Shown here: positions 7,822 to 15,753 of the stretch, piece by piece
Position numbering within the stretch: the stretch's first letter is position 1
Layout: every line of letters starts with the position of its first letter
Assembly: GCA_963787195.1 (NCBI GenBank)
Contig: CAWBCI010000016.1
Span: 1-19,883 of the forward strand
Direction: 5' to 3'
From: CAWBCI01 sp963787195
GTDB taxonomy: Bacteria; Bacteroidota; Bacteroidia; Bacteroidales; JAGOPY01
DNA: 19,883 nt
Position numbers and translations under genes: made by a program
The notes under the pieces: generated by a model
Told to the model about the DNA's origin: nothing
Seen by the model: the letters and a program-made list of their open reading frames with translations, nothing else
The model's database searches: none

Positions 7822-7846
7822 AATTGTTTGATGAAACTCCGGGAAA

Positions 7847-7864
7847 AGGCTGTAAAACAAGCCT
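7847..7864. terminator. weak hairpin between convergent genes
   Basis: AGGCT (7847-7851) pairs with AGCCT (7860-7864) around an 8-nt loop, in the 49-bp gap between two convergent stop codons. It has A-rich sequence on one side and T-rich on the other, so it could serve both directions. The stem is only 5 bp. Confidence 0.4.
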
Positions 7865-7870
7865 CTTTCT

Positions 7871-9961
7871 CTATTTTTTGACAAACTTTCTTATAATTCC
7901 GGCACCTGATTCATCGCTTATTCTCAGCAAATACATGCCTGCAGGAATTTCGTCAATGTTCAGTCCGGCTTTGCATTTTCCCGACAATTCCACTTTATTT
8001 TGCAGAATCACCCGGCCACTGATATCCATTACAGACAAACTGAGGAGTGAAGACTTTTTTAAATCCAGAAGTATGGAAATTTGTTCCGAAGCAGGATTCG
8101 GATAAATATCGGAAATGCCGCTGATCAGAGGTGATTCCGGTATTCCCATAAAGATGATCTGATCCTGAAGAATGACCATGACGATATTCTGAACGCTTTG
8201 GTTCGTCTCATCAAGTACTATTTGCTGCGGACTGACTGTTTTACCGGCGATTTCAGCATATATTTCATATGTTCCAAAAGCCAGATTGACAAATTCAAAT
8301 GTACCGTCAGCAGCCGAATAGCTCATGAATATATCCCCTGAAGAAAGATTTCTGAGTACGATCTGGATATCGGCAGCGCTCACCTGATCGGTACCGGTAT
8401 CGATTCGCCCCCCAATCGCCCCTGGGCCTTCAGGAGCATTCGTAATTGGAACCAAATGGATGTCGGCACCGTCCATATTATGGATAAGATTGATAATGGC
8501 TGCATCTTCCCAATGGATCACATCCCCGTAATAGGTCGGGAGGTAATTACCATAATAAACTGAATTAGGGCTGGGTTCCGCCTTAACAATATAATCGGCC
8601 GTTTCCAGGCCGCTGAATTCATAATGGCCCAACTCTCCAACCATTGCTGCATAAATATCCGTAACAATACCTTCATGCATTTTGTATCCGTAGGCAAACC
8701 CGCTTTCTATGGCATTATCTGCCGCCCAGACCCTTCCTGTAAGGAAATAAAACCCATTCAACTGCACATCCAGTATGGAATATCCCGGCAATGCGGTTGT
8801 GTCCTCAACTGTAAGACTTTGATATCCTTCTCTCTGGAAAGTCACATTATAGACGCCTGCATCCCTGGGGAATTCATACCATCCCTGATTATTTGTATAA
8901 ACAAAATGCTCGCCGACACTAACTTTAACATCATTTATCCCTTCACCTGATGCGGCATCCGTCACATAACCCTTGAATCCTGCAAGAAGAGGATTGTTTA
9001 CATGCATGATATTCTGGAGAATAACAAGCGGATGCAAGGCATCATTTGAATTGCATTTCAGGCCCTCATCATAAGTTCCCGGGGCATATCCCGCCGAACT
9101 ATAAGTAATCCAGATATGTTCCTGGTGACCGGGGGCAAGCGAGAGTGAAGCCGGAGTCACATTCGTAATAAAGTGCTGTGTATTCTCAAAATTGATCCTC
9201 AATTCTGAATGCACATAAGCCGCATTATAGACAACCTGCAGCCCAATAGTCGAATCCGCTGACTGCAGCCCGACAGTCCCGCTCTCCGATTCAAATCCCG
9301 GGCGGACCTCCTTATACTGCATTACGATGATCCCATCATGCCTTAAAATAACTTCTGCTGTAATATAATCTTCGCTGCCCGGGTAATGCACCATCTTGTT
9401 GAACTGTATGACAGTTTTATCCTCATAATTCCTGTAATATACGCGGGTCATGGAAGTATCAACTGTAAGGTCGTCCCAGAACCAGGCTATGAAATTTTTA
9501 TGTTCATTATTAGTGGGGATTTCCATATTGGCAAAGGGAAGAAGATGGTCGCTGAATGTTATGCAGCCATTGGAATTAATGAAGAATTGGTTTTTTTCCT
9601 GGCCATAATAAGGGAAGGTAAATCCCATTTCGAAAGGCCCCGCGAAATTGTCATCCATGAGACCTGTGACCTGTGTGCCCGTTTCTGATATCTCGATCCA
9701 CTCATAGTTTGGCCCGCCTTCTTCATCGCTGTCGGTCCAGCTATAACCGTAAGCATCCGGCCCGCCGCTACCCCGGTTTACAAAGGCCGGGAAACTCAGG
9801 TCCAGGGTATCTTCTCCCTGGTTGGATACGACGGTATAGACAAGGTCAGTAGTGTCCTGACCAAGAGTAGCTTCCATGGTCTGTGGCTCGAAGTGGATGG
9901 TCTGCGCATTCGTTAGTAATGAAATTGCAAAGGGCATGAGAAGGAGTAGAAATTTTTTCAT
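7871..9961 (-). CDS. T9SS-exported multidomain protein with carboxypeptidase-regulatory-like repeats
   Basis: This 696-aa protein has a signal peptide (MKKFLLLLMPFAISLLTNAQ). A beta-rich region at about 60-260 has the pattern FTFPYYGQEKNQFFINSNG, IAWFWDDLTVD, VIQFNKMVHYPGSEDYITAEV, as in domains that accompany many T9SS proteins. An Ig-like stretch follows at about 262-322. A carboxypeptidase-regulatory-like domain lies at about 328-402 (GYVTDAASGEGINDVKVSVG ... YTNNQGWYEF). Two further beta-sandwich repeats lie at about 404-505 and 514-598. The end, about 614-696, is a T9SS type A sorting domain with IYPNPASEQI, VMDISGRV, IPAGMYLLRI and RKFVKK. It should be exported to the periplasm and then across the outer membrane, and attached or released there. 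No protease or other catalytic domain is visible, so it is probably a binding or structural surface protein. Confidence 0.92.
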   Translation of the reverse strand: MKKFLLLLMPFAISLLTNAQTIHFEPQTMEATLGQDTTDLVYTVVSNQGEDTLDLSFPAFVNRGSGGPDAYGYSWTDSDEEGGPNYEWIEISETGTQVTGLMDDNFAGPFEMGFTFPYYGQEKNQFFINSNGCITFSDHLLPFANMEIPTNNEHKNFIAWFWDDLTVDTSMTRVYYRNYEDKTVIQFNKMVHYPGSEDYITAEVILRHDGIIVMQYKEVRPGFESESGTVGLQSADSTIGLQVVYNAAYVHSELRINFENTQHFITNVTPASLSLAPGHQEHIWITYSSAGYAPGTYDEGLKCNSNDALHPLVILQNIMHVNNPLLAGFKGYVTDAASGEGINDVKVSVGEHFVYTNNQGWYEFPRDAGVYNVTFQREGYQSLTVEDTTALPGYSILDVQLNGFYFLTGRVWAADNAIESGFAYGYKMHEGIVTDIYAAMVGELGHYEFSGLETADYIVKAEPSPNSVYYGNYLPTYYGDVIHWEDAAIINLIHNMDGADIHLVPITNAPEGPGAIGGRIDTGTDQVSAADIQIVLRNLSSGDIFMSYSAADGTFEFVNLAFGTYEIYAEIAGKTVSPQQIVLDETNQSVQNIVMVILQDQIIFMGIPESPLISGISDIYPNPASEQISILLDLKKSSLLSLSVMDISGRVILQNKVELSGKCKAGLNIDEIPAGMYLLRISDESGAGIIRKFVKK

Positions 9962-10018
9962 TTATTCTGATTTAGATTATTATAGGGCTGAATTGAATAA
10001 ATCCATAAGCAAGCTTCA

Positions 10019-10026
10019 CAAATATA
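10019..10026 (-). promoter_or_regulatory. -7 box of the T9SS-exported protein gene
   Basis: The minus strand reads TATATTTG, a perfect TAnnTTTG box, 58 bases before the start codon. A CAA at 10049-10051 (TTG on minus) lies 22 bases farther upstream, close to the expected -33 distance. Confidence 0.6.
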
Positions 10027-10138
10027 GAAAGAAATATTCTTGATTATTCAAAACTTAAAATACGACCTTAGTCTGAACTATTACAATTTAGAAACCTTCA
10101 AAATATATCTTCATAATAAATACATCTTTATATTCCCA

Positions 10139-10146
10139 TAAATTTG
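10139..10146 (+). promoter_or_regulatory. -7 box of the outer-membrane barrel gene
   Basis: TAAATTTG fits TAnnTTTG. It overlaps the in-frame TTG at 10144 and so argues that translation starts at the ATG at 10168 instead, with a leader of about 15 nt. Confidence 0.6.
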
Positions 10147-10167
10147 CCTGGTAATAATATTTATTGG

Positions 10168-11196
10168 ATGAAAAGATATTTACTTTTTTTGATTTTCCTT
10201 CCCGTGCAGATCTGGTCACAGTCTTCTCAGGATATCATCAAAGAGAAAGACAGTTATGTATTCGGACAGATTTATGCAGATTTCCACTATAGCTTTAAAA
10301 ATGATTATAAACCCCAGGCTGCATTTGACTTCAACCAGGGAATTATCGGTTATTACCACAAGCTTTCTCCAAAAGTAAGCGGGAAGATTATGTTTGATGT
10401 AACCCGCACTACCCGGGTCAACGGTATCCTTGATTCCGCCGGTCAGTCCTTATCGATGCTGGATTATTTCGAAGGGAGCAAATACACGGCTTACCTGAAG
10501 ATGGCCGAGATCCGCTGGGATTTTCATCCCAATTTCACTTTCCGTTTCGGGCAATTGCTGAACACCCAATATCTCACGTTCCAGGATCCTTTCTGGGGAT
10601 ATCGCTACATAGACGTGACTTTCCAGGAAAAATTCCGCTTCGGCATGCCGGCTGACTTCGGTGCACAACTGGATTTTCATTATAAAGACAAATTCCTCAA
10701 TCAGCTTTCAATTGTGAACGGGGAAGGTCCTTTCCGTTACCAGGATATGAACGGGAAATTCGTTTATTCAGATAATATTCAATATAGTCCGATTGAAGCC
10801 CTGACTTTAAAGTTTTATATAGATTATGGCCCCGCCCCGGATACCGCTGCCAGCAGCGGTCCTAAATCAGCCCTGTCCTTCTTTGCAGGATATAAAGTTG
10901 ATAAATTCAGGGTAGGTGCAGAGTATGATTATGTGAGTAATTATAACTGGATGAAAGATGAGGAACATTCCGGATTTTCAATTTTTGCAGCCTGGAAGCT
11001 ATGCAGTAAATTCGATTTGCTGGCGCGCTGGGACCACCTTATCATTGACAAGCCTTCCGAAAAGAACTCTTATGATTATATTTTGGCGGGAGTACAATAC
11101 GAACCCGAGAAGAAGTTCACGACTTCCATAAATTTCCGTTACCTCTCAGATGGCCAATTGCCCTTTGTTTATGCCAGTTTCGGATTGAAATTCTAG
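10168..11196 (+). CDS. outer-membrane beta-barrel (porin-like) protein
   Basis: Starting at the ATG at 10168 gives a 342-aa protein with a proper signal peptide, MKRYLLFLIFLPVQIWSQ. The longer frame from TTG at 10144 would add eight residues ahead of it and overlap the promoter. The mature part is made of alternating polar and hydrophobic strands rich in Tyr, Phe and Trp (for example YVFGQIYADFHYSF, FTFRFGQLLNT, LSFFAGYKVDKFRVGAEYDY), with short turns. It ends FVYASFGLKF, with the C-terminal aromatic residue typical of barrels inserted by the Bam machinery. It resembles phosphate-selective-porin-like and other 14-18 strand barrels of Bacteroidota, but no substrate is evident. Its stop codon overlaps that of the convergent symporter gene. 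Confidence 0.85.
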   Translation: MKRYLLFLIFLPVQIWSQSSQDIIKEKDSYVFGQIYADFHYSFKNDYKPQAAFDFNQGIIGYYHKLSPKVSGKIMFDVTRTTRVNGILDSAGQSLSMLDYFEGSKYTAYLKMAEIRWDFHPNFTFRFGQLLNTQYLTFQDPFWGYRYIDVTFQEKFRFGMPADFGAQLDFHYKDKFLNQLSIVNGEGPFRYQDMNGKFVYSDNIQYSPIEALTLKFYIDYGPAPDTAASSGPKSALSFFAGYKVDKFRVGAEYDYVSNYNWMKDEEHSGFSIFAAWKLCSKFDLLARWDHLIIDKPSEKNSYDYILAGVQYEPEKKFTTSINFRYLSDGQLPFVYASFGLKF

Positions 11197-12644
11197 GTAG
11201 GTATCGGGTACTGGGAATTTCTCCCTATCAAACTTACAATCGGATTTACCGCCAGCGAAACCCCCATCCCTATCGTTCCGGCTTCAGGGGAAGTCATGCC
11301 TCCTATATAAAATCCCAGGCAGGCGGCCAGGCCGAGGAACATGGATGCAAAAGCCCCTGTCCTTGTGGCCCCTTTCCAGAAAAGTCCCCAGATGAAAGGC
11401 CCGAGAAAAACCGAACCGATGGCCCCCCAGGAAATTCCCAGGATAGCCACTATAGTCCCCGGTTTGATGAGTGCAATAATGACAGAAATCAGCACGAAGA
11501 AAGCGCTGGAATAGCGCATCAGACGGGTAAGGCTGCTGTCGGAAATATTTTTGTTGACAAAACCGGCCCAGAAATCTTTGGCAAAACTGGAGCTGGAGAT
11601 GAGCACCAGGGCTGCCAGGGTTGACATGGATGCGCTCAGGATGAGCAAAAGGATGATGACCGAGAGGGATTCGGGTATCACCCTGGTAAGCATCTCGGGC
11701 ATTAGGGCATCCACATTAGGTTTTCCATCAGCGAAAAAGGCTGCCGGGGATGTTTGAGGATTCAGGAAGATCCTTGTGGTAGACCCCATGAAATAAGCTA
11801 TGCATCCAATCAGTAAAGCGAAGAAGGTCGAAGCGATCATTCCGATGCGGACCGAGCGGCGGTCGCGCACAGCGTAAAATTTCTGCATGAGCTGGGGCAT
11901 GGCAAAGGGCGCCACAGAGGTCAATGCAACCAGGGAAAAGAGCGGCCACCAGCCCGGAGGACCGACAGGCGCTGTCAGTTTAGGGTTGATTTCATCCAAA
12001 TGTGAACTGATCGCGGCCATTCCGCCACCGGCTTTCAGCGTATAAAAGAAGAGTACAGTCACGCCCACCGTCATGATGATCCCGAAAACCGTATCTATCA
12101 TGCTCATGGACTTATATCCCCCGAGAACTATATAAAATGTCGTGAAAATTCCCATGAATACCACTGCCTGCCAGTATCCGATCGATTCGAATGAAAATGA
12201 AAAGAGATAGGACAATCCTATGAAGACAGCCGCAGAATAAGGTACCAGGAAAACAAAGACCGCGATGGAGGCAATCAGCTTCATGGCGGGACTTTTATAG
12301 CGCTTTTCGAGGAATTCGCTCATGGTATGCACCCCGTATTCGACTGACATCTTTTTGACTTTCCAGCCCAGCAATACCCATACCCCAAGCACACCTACCA
12401 ATCCGTTCAGCACGCCTATCCAGATCCCGGAATAGCCGAAACCCCAGCCCACTTTTCCGGCAAAGCCGATAAAAACCACGGCTGAAAAATAAGCCGTTCC
12501 ATAGGAAAAGGCCGTCATCCAGGGGCCCACATTGCCGCCCCCTAAAAAGTAATCTGAAAAGGATTTGGTCTTACGCATCCCTGCAATACCAACAAATAAG
12601 ATAATAAGGGCGTAAAGTGTCAGGACTATGATTTTGGTTATCAT
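11193..12644 (-). CDS. sodium:solute symporter (SSS family)
   Basis: This is a 483-aa inner-membrane protein with about 13 hydrophobic helices and the SSS family hallmarks. Helix 1 (LTLYALIILFVGIAGM) is followed by KTKSFSDYFLGGGNVGPWMT and the unwound-helix region FSYGTAYFSAVVFIGFAGKV. GWGFGYSGIWIG, FYIVLGGYKSMSMIDTVFGI and the Ser-rich ILSASMSTLAALVLISSSSF (Na2-site region, about 335-357) follow. It should import an organic solute or ion with sodium. Similarity is to the PutP/PanF/SglT superfamily in general, and the substrate cannot be assigned. The gene is convergent with the barrel gene; the two stop codons share bases 11194-11195, so the genes overlap by 4 bp without room for a separate terminator. 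Confidence 0.93.
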   Translation of the reverse strand: MITKIIVLTLYALIILFVGIAGMRKTKSFSDYFLGGGNVGPWMTAFSYGTAYFSAVVFIGFAGKVGWGFGYSGIWIGVLNGLVGVLGVWVLLGWKVKKMSVEYGVHTMSEFLEKRYKSPAMKLIASIAVFVFLVPYSAAVFIGLSYLFSFSFESIGYWQAVVFMGIFTTFYIVLGGYKSMSMIDTVFGIIMTVGVTVLFFYTLKAGGGMAAISSHLDEINPKLTAPVGPPGWWPLFSLVALTSVAPFAMPQLMQKFYAVRDRRSVRIGMIASTFFALLIGCIAYFMGSTTRIFLNPQTSPAAFFADGKPNVDALMPEMLTRVIPESLSVIILLLILSASMSTLAALVLISSSSFAKDFWAGFVNKNISDSSLTRLMRYSSAFFVLISVIIALIKPGTIVAILGISWGAIGSVFLGPFIWGLFWKGATRTGAFASMFLGLAACLGFYIGGMTSPEAGTIGMGVSLAVNPIVSLIGRNSQYPIPT

Positions 12645-12774
12645 GGAAGGTTTTTGGTTCTGGGTTGAATATTCATTATCCGGAAAGTCCCGGAATTTTG
12701 GGCGAATTTAAGGAAATATATGCTGAAATTAAATCTTAATCTAATTCAAGAATTATAGCAATGTTTTCTTGAAA

Positions 12775-12842
12775 ATTCCAAATCCCAAAAAACAAATAAA
12801 TTCCAAAAATTCCAAATCCCAAAAAACAAATAAATTCCAAAA
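12775..12842. repeat. 34-bp direct repeat of AATTCCAAA type
   Basis: Two copies starting with ATTCCAAATCCCAAAAAACA lie at 12775 and 12809, made of degenerate TTCCAAA/AATCCC words. A related stretch on the opposite strand sits near 1600-1615 (GGAATTTGGGATTT). The open frame that crosses it is low-complexity and not credible. The rest of the 12645-13002 gap holds no gene that I can see. Confidence 0.75.
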
Positions 12843-13002
12843 TCCAAGTTCCAATTCATTCATTGGGAATACAGTGAAGGATTCAGGAAAACAACTATCC
12901 TTAAATTTCAATATCGTATTTATCCGGCATATTATATGCAGATTCGCAGGAGTCCATCATTAGCCTATGCAGGGTTGATTCTTTTCAGCCTTAAATAGGA
13001 AG

Positions 13003-13131
13003 ATGGATTGGATTTTAAAACCGGCAGGTTTACCGGAACCATCCGGGGAACCCTTCCCCGAAAGTATGCATGAAATGGCTGCACTTGCAGCAACTTTCGG
13101 GCTTGAAATCGAAGGGCCACCGCTGGAGTGA
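13003..13131 (+). pseudogene. remnant of a cupin-type protein C terminus
   Basis: Forty-two codons from ATG at 13003 (open from 12979) encode MDWILKPAGLPEPSGEPFPE followed by SMHEMAALAATFGLEIEGPP and LE. This looks like the tail of quercetin-dioxygenase-like cupins, which typically runs 'TPAGFE...GEP...(A)AxYGxExxGPPL'. The metal-binding cupin barrel that should precede it is absent: an in-frame stop stands at 12976 and no matching sequence was seen in other frames. It is therefore probably a decayed fragment, although a tiny intact gene cannot be excluded. Its TGA directly abuts the stop of the convergent 61-aa gene. Confidence 0.4.
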
Positions 13132-13317
13132 TCAGTTTTCCTGCGGCTTTTTCTTAGTGCCAAAATTACGTTCAACATATCTTCCCAAAAAATAATAGGC
13201 AAGTAAAGGAATCATGGCAAATTTGGCGGAAGGTTTCAACAGATCGAACTGGTTGAGCAGAGTTAATAGTCCTGCCATAGAGAGGATTATCAGAATGTCG
13301 AAGAGTGATTTTCTCAT
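13132..13317 (-). CDS. small membrane protein of unknown function
   Basis: The 61-aa product has two hydrophobic helices (about 7-21, ILIILSMAGLLTLLN, and about 33-46, FAMIPLLAYYFLGR) and a basic, polar C terminus (ERNFGTKKKPQEN). I do not recognise the family. The gene is supported by a perfect TAnnTTTG box 21 bases before the ATG and by the plausible membrane topology, not by similarity. Both termini would probably be cytoplasmic by the positive-inside rule. Confidence 0.65.
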   Translation of the reverse strand: MRKSLFDILIILSMAGLLTLLNQFDLLKPSAKFAMIPLLAYYFLGRYVERNFGTKKKPQEN

Positions 13318-13337
13318 AGGTAATATGCTTTAGAAGT

Positions 13338-13345
13338 CAAATTTA
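13338..13345 (-). promoter_or_regulatory. -7 box of the 61-aa membrane protein gene
   Basis: The minus strand reads TAAATTTG. A CAA at 13362-13364 (TTG on minus) is 16 bases upstream, a little closer than usual. Confidence 0.5.
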
Positions 13346-13469
13346 ACAAGATCCTTGTATCCAAGTTTATCATATTCAGTTTGACCATGTAACGATCCAT
13401 TCAGGCTAATCATATAACTAGCATGACTGGCAGGTTTTTAAGCTTCATTTTCATTAAATACTTTAAAAT

Positions 13470-13697
13470 TTAATAAACAATAAATTTCCCACTATATGAA
13501 TTCTGATTTGTCGTGTTAATTCTATACGTGTAAATTCCGGGAAGGTAATCAGGTCTGTTTAAAAAAATCCCCTCGGCTTCCAGCTCATAAGCCTGTTGCT
13601 TTCACGATCCGGCCGCTCATATCATATACTGAAAGTGTATATTTCAATCCTGGCTGAAGAGGGAATGATAATACGGGAACGGCCACTGACCGGATTA
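13470..13697 (-). pseudogene. T9SS sorting tail cut off from the propeller gene by three frameshifts
   Basis: Downstream of the stop at 13695 the minus strand still encodes a good T9SS type A tail, spread over three frames. Bases 13696-13625 give NPVSGRSRIIIPSSARIEIY and TFSI. Bases 13623-13591 give DMSGRIVKATG. Bases 13589-13470 give YELEAEGIFLNRPDYLPGIY and TYRINTTNQNSYSGKFIVY, then a stop. Joined, they show the expected (V)YPNP, IYDMSGR, LPGIYTYRI and GKFIVY landmarks. Each junction is out by one extra base (or two missing): at 13697, at 13624 within a TATAT run, and at 13590. The three shifts together return to the original frame. Confidence 0.85.
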
Positions 13698-14711
13698 GGA
13701 ATAAACCGAAGCAGTGACCGGATCTTTTTGATCCCGGATTCCGGTCAGAAGTTCATTGACCGGCCTTCGAAAAATTTTATGGGAAGAAGTGCCGGCATAA
13801 AGGTAAGAACCATAAACATAAAGTGAGTTAATTGTCATATCAGAAGTAGTTTCAAACCCCTCATTGATAATAAACCATGAATTACTTGAATCAAATGATT
13901 TGCTCACACCTGTACCGTCATGGCCACATAGAAGCATATCATTAAAATTTATTACTATCCAGATGAAATTATTTGGAGCAGAAAGCCTTTCCCATGTTTC
14001 TCCATTATCATCAGACTTTAAAATATTAGCCTCATGGGTTGAAGCAAAAATACTTGAACCAATATTTGTAAAAGACGTAATATCTACGTATTTATCCGGA
14101 TTAAAAATCGATTTAGGGACACCTTCATTCTTTTGTACCCAAGTCTGACCTGCATCATCTGAGATATAAATTCCACTGCCTCCATATGCAGTACCAGTAA
14201 ACAGCCTGTCTCCGTGCAGGAAGAGACAGCTTCTGTAAAGATCTATAAAACCATTGTTTATCGGAAACCAATCCTGGCAATCATTGAGCGAACAATAAAC
14301 TCCATTTCCATATGTGGCAACAAATATTGAGTCTCCCTTACACACTATCCCTTCAACATTACTATGAGTCCCTCCTGTTGGAAACCCATCACTGGACAAG
14401 ATCCAGGAATCCCCGAAGTCAAGTGATTTGTAAATGGAATTATTCGTGCCCAGCACCAGCATCGAATCCTTTATCAATAATTGCCTGGTATTTAAATTTT
14501 CAAGCCCATTATTGGATGAAATGAAATTATATCCTGAATCATAAGATACATAGAACCCGGAAGCGGCAGTACAGATGAATAGCCTTCCATTCGCAGCCTT
14601 AATGTCAACTATGGGGCTATCCACCGAGTCGGTCATGATCCATCGCGCCTGGGACGGAAGACCAAAGGCTATCAGAGCCAGGATGAGATTAATTATGAAT
14701 AATTTCTTCAT
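13695..14711 (-). CDS. exported Asp-box (BNR-type) beta-propeller protein, T9SS tail lost
   Basis: This 338-aa frame starts with a signal peptide (MKKLFIINLILALIAFGLPSQA) and contains six Asp-box-like repeats: SYDSGYNF (56-63), SLDFGDSW (96-103), SLNDCQDW (141-148), SDDAGQTW (184-191), SDDNGETW (233-240) and SFDSSNSW (272-279). Each is followed after about 25-35 residues by a strand of the type IFVATYGNGVY or LYAGTSSHKIF. This is the repeat pattern of sialidase/YCF48-like propellers, here without sialidase catalytic residues that I can recognise, so binding or a structural role is more likely. The frame stops at TASVYS, where TASVYPNP would be expected; the missing sorting tail lies just downstream in shifted frames. 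If the shifts are real, the product would reach the periplasm but not be sorted by T9SS. No clear TAnnTTTG box was found upstream. Confidence 0.85.
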   Translation of the reverse strand: MKKLFIINLILALIAFGLPSQARWIMTDSVDSPIVDIKAANGRLFICTAASGFYVSYDSGYNFISSNNGLENLNTRQLLIKDSMLVLGTNNSIYKSLDFGDSWILSSDGFPTGGTHSNVEGIVCKGDSIFVATYGNGVYCSLNDCQDWFPINNGFIDLYRSCLFLHGDRLFTGTAYGGSGIYISDDAGQTWVQKNEGVPKSIFNPDKYVDITSFTNIGSSIFASTHEANILKSDDNGETWERLSAPNNFIWIVINFNDMLLCGHDGTGVSKSFDSSNSWFIINEGFETTSDMTINSLYVYGSYLYAGTSSHKIFRRPVNELLTGIRDQKDPVTASVYS

Positions 14712-14934
14712 CTTATGATTTTTTAAGCGGCCAGACAGGGTTTACATATTTGTAGAACGAAAATGTGATTTAGAATTATGATGTAAAACCCGGCATAGTG
14801 TTTAATTAATATCGGGTTAAATTTATTCAATAATTTAATACTCGCAAATTATCCGGAAAGTTTTTTTTAAATATGCAGGATATAGAGACTTTCTCCGTTA
14901 AACAACGATGTGTACCAGATCTCACATTAGCCAA

Positions 14935-15591
14935 ATAATAAACTTAAAACTTAATTAAATCTTTGTGAACACCTTTGTGTTTTAGTGCTTTGGTGGCTAA
15001 CAGGGAACTCATACAAATGATTGTTTTTCAGATTAGCCACAAAAGCACAAAAGCACAAAGAATTTTCACAAAGAAAAAAAACCATAAGCATTGAAAAATT
15101 GATGATCAATTTTTCTATACATTTTAAGCTTTAATATCTACTGCATCAGAAATTCAGGCTTTTCTTATCATGCCGCTCCTACGGAGCTCTGAAAATTCTT
15201 TCTCCCCTCATTGCTATAAACATGTCGCGCCTACGGCGCTCGCTTTTGTGGAAATTCTATAATTGGCGGTAATAAACTACCCCGTGGCAAGCGGGGTATT
15301 TAAGAAAATATCTCTTATTCGTCTCAAGAGACGGGAATTGATTAAAATCTGAGATTCGATTTCAATTTCCATTTTAGCAATTTGGTACAAAATATATGTT
15401 TTGTGCATTATAATATAGCTGCGTAGCAGCGGCATGTCTATAGCACTTTGGAAGACATTAAAAATCATGAGCTGCGTAGCAGCGGCACAATTAAGCTCAG
15501 ATGGATGAAAGTGTGGTGGTCACCTTCGTCTGGTAAGGGCGTTGATTAGCACTAACCTTAGGTCAATAGTAAACTTTTAACTTTAAAAAAT
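14935..15591. repeat. composite hairpin repeat, copy 1 (about 630 bp)
   Basis: Compared with the copies at 18060-19883, this unit contains, in order: a long inverted repeat (14961-15073, arms of CTTTGTG/GCTTTGGTGGCTAA and TTAGCCACAAAAGCAC... CACAAAG); two 13-nt hairpins, GCTCC-TAC-GGAGC (15175-15187) and GCGCC-TAC-GGCGC (15227-15239); the shortened three-hairpin element (15265-15340); two hairpins GCTGC-GTA-GCAGC (15418-15430 and 15471-15483); and the conserved stretch GGGCGTTGATTAGCACTAAC near 15540. It ends where the next CTTTGTGAA begins. No protein is encoded here. Bases 14712-14934 between the propeller gene and this unit hold nothing I can identify. Confidence 0.9.
15227..15239. repeat. 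GCGCC-TAC-GGCGC hairpin (representative)
   Basis: This is a perfect 5-bp GC stem with a 3-nt TAC loop. Sister hairpins with different but still perfect stems are GCTCC/GGAGC at 15175-15187, 18845-18857 and 19417-19429, and GCTGC/GCAGC (loop GTA, opposite orientation) at 15418-15430, 15471-15483, 18511-18523, 19031-19043, 19084-19096, 19767-19779 and 19820-19832. GCGCC/GGCGC recurs at 19469-19481. Confidence 0.85.
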
Positions 15592-15681
15592 CTTTGTGAA
15601 TACCTTTGTGTTTTGGTGATTTGGTGGCTAACAGGGAACTATACAAATGATTGTTTTTCAGATTAGCCACAAAAGCACAAA
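15592..15681. repeat. truncated copy of the composite repeat
   Basis: The sequence repeats the beginning of the composite unit (CTTTGTGAATACC ... GATTAGCCACAAAAGCACAAA) and then stops abruptly at about 15681, inside the second arm of the long hairpin, 73 bases before the DUF3857-like gene's stop codon. Confidence 0.85.
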
Positions 15682-15699
15682 TACAGGATTGGATGTGAT

Positions 15700-15716
15700 A
15701 TAAGCTCCCGGCTTAT
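15700..15716 (-). terminator. hairpin downstream of the DUF3857-like gene
   Basis: ATAAGC (15700-15705) and GCTTAT (15711-15716) pair around TCCCG, 38 bases past the stop codon on the minus strand. No T-run follows, so a terminator role is uncertain. Confidence 0.35.
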
Positions 15717-15753
15717 CAGGTAAAGCAAATTAAGCATACTTCCGGTTTGAATT

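Noticed and set aside
10144..10167. TTG at 10144 as start of the barrel gene
   Set aside because: The TTG is part of a TAAATTTG promoter box, and the signal peptide begins at the ATG at 10168.
12769..12963. 64-aa plus-strand open frame
   Set aside because: The first half is a translation of the 34-bp AT-rich repeat, and it has no start-proximal promoter or recognisable domain.
13596..13826. 76-aa plus-strand open frame
   Set aside because: It runs antisense to the T9SS tail and the end of the propeller gene, which explain the sequence.
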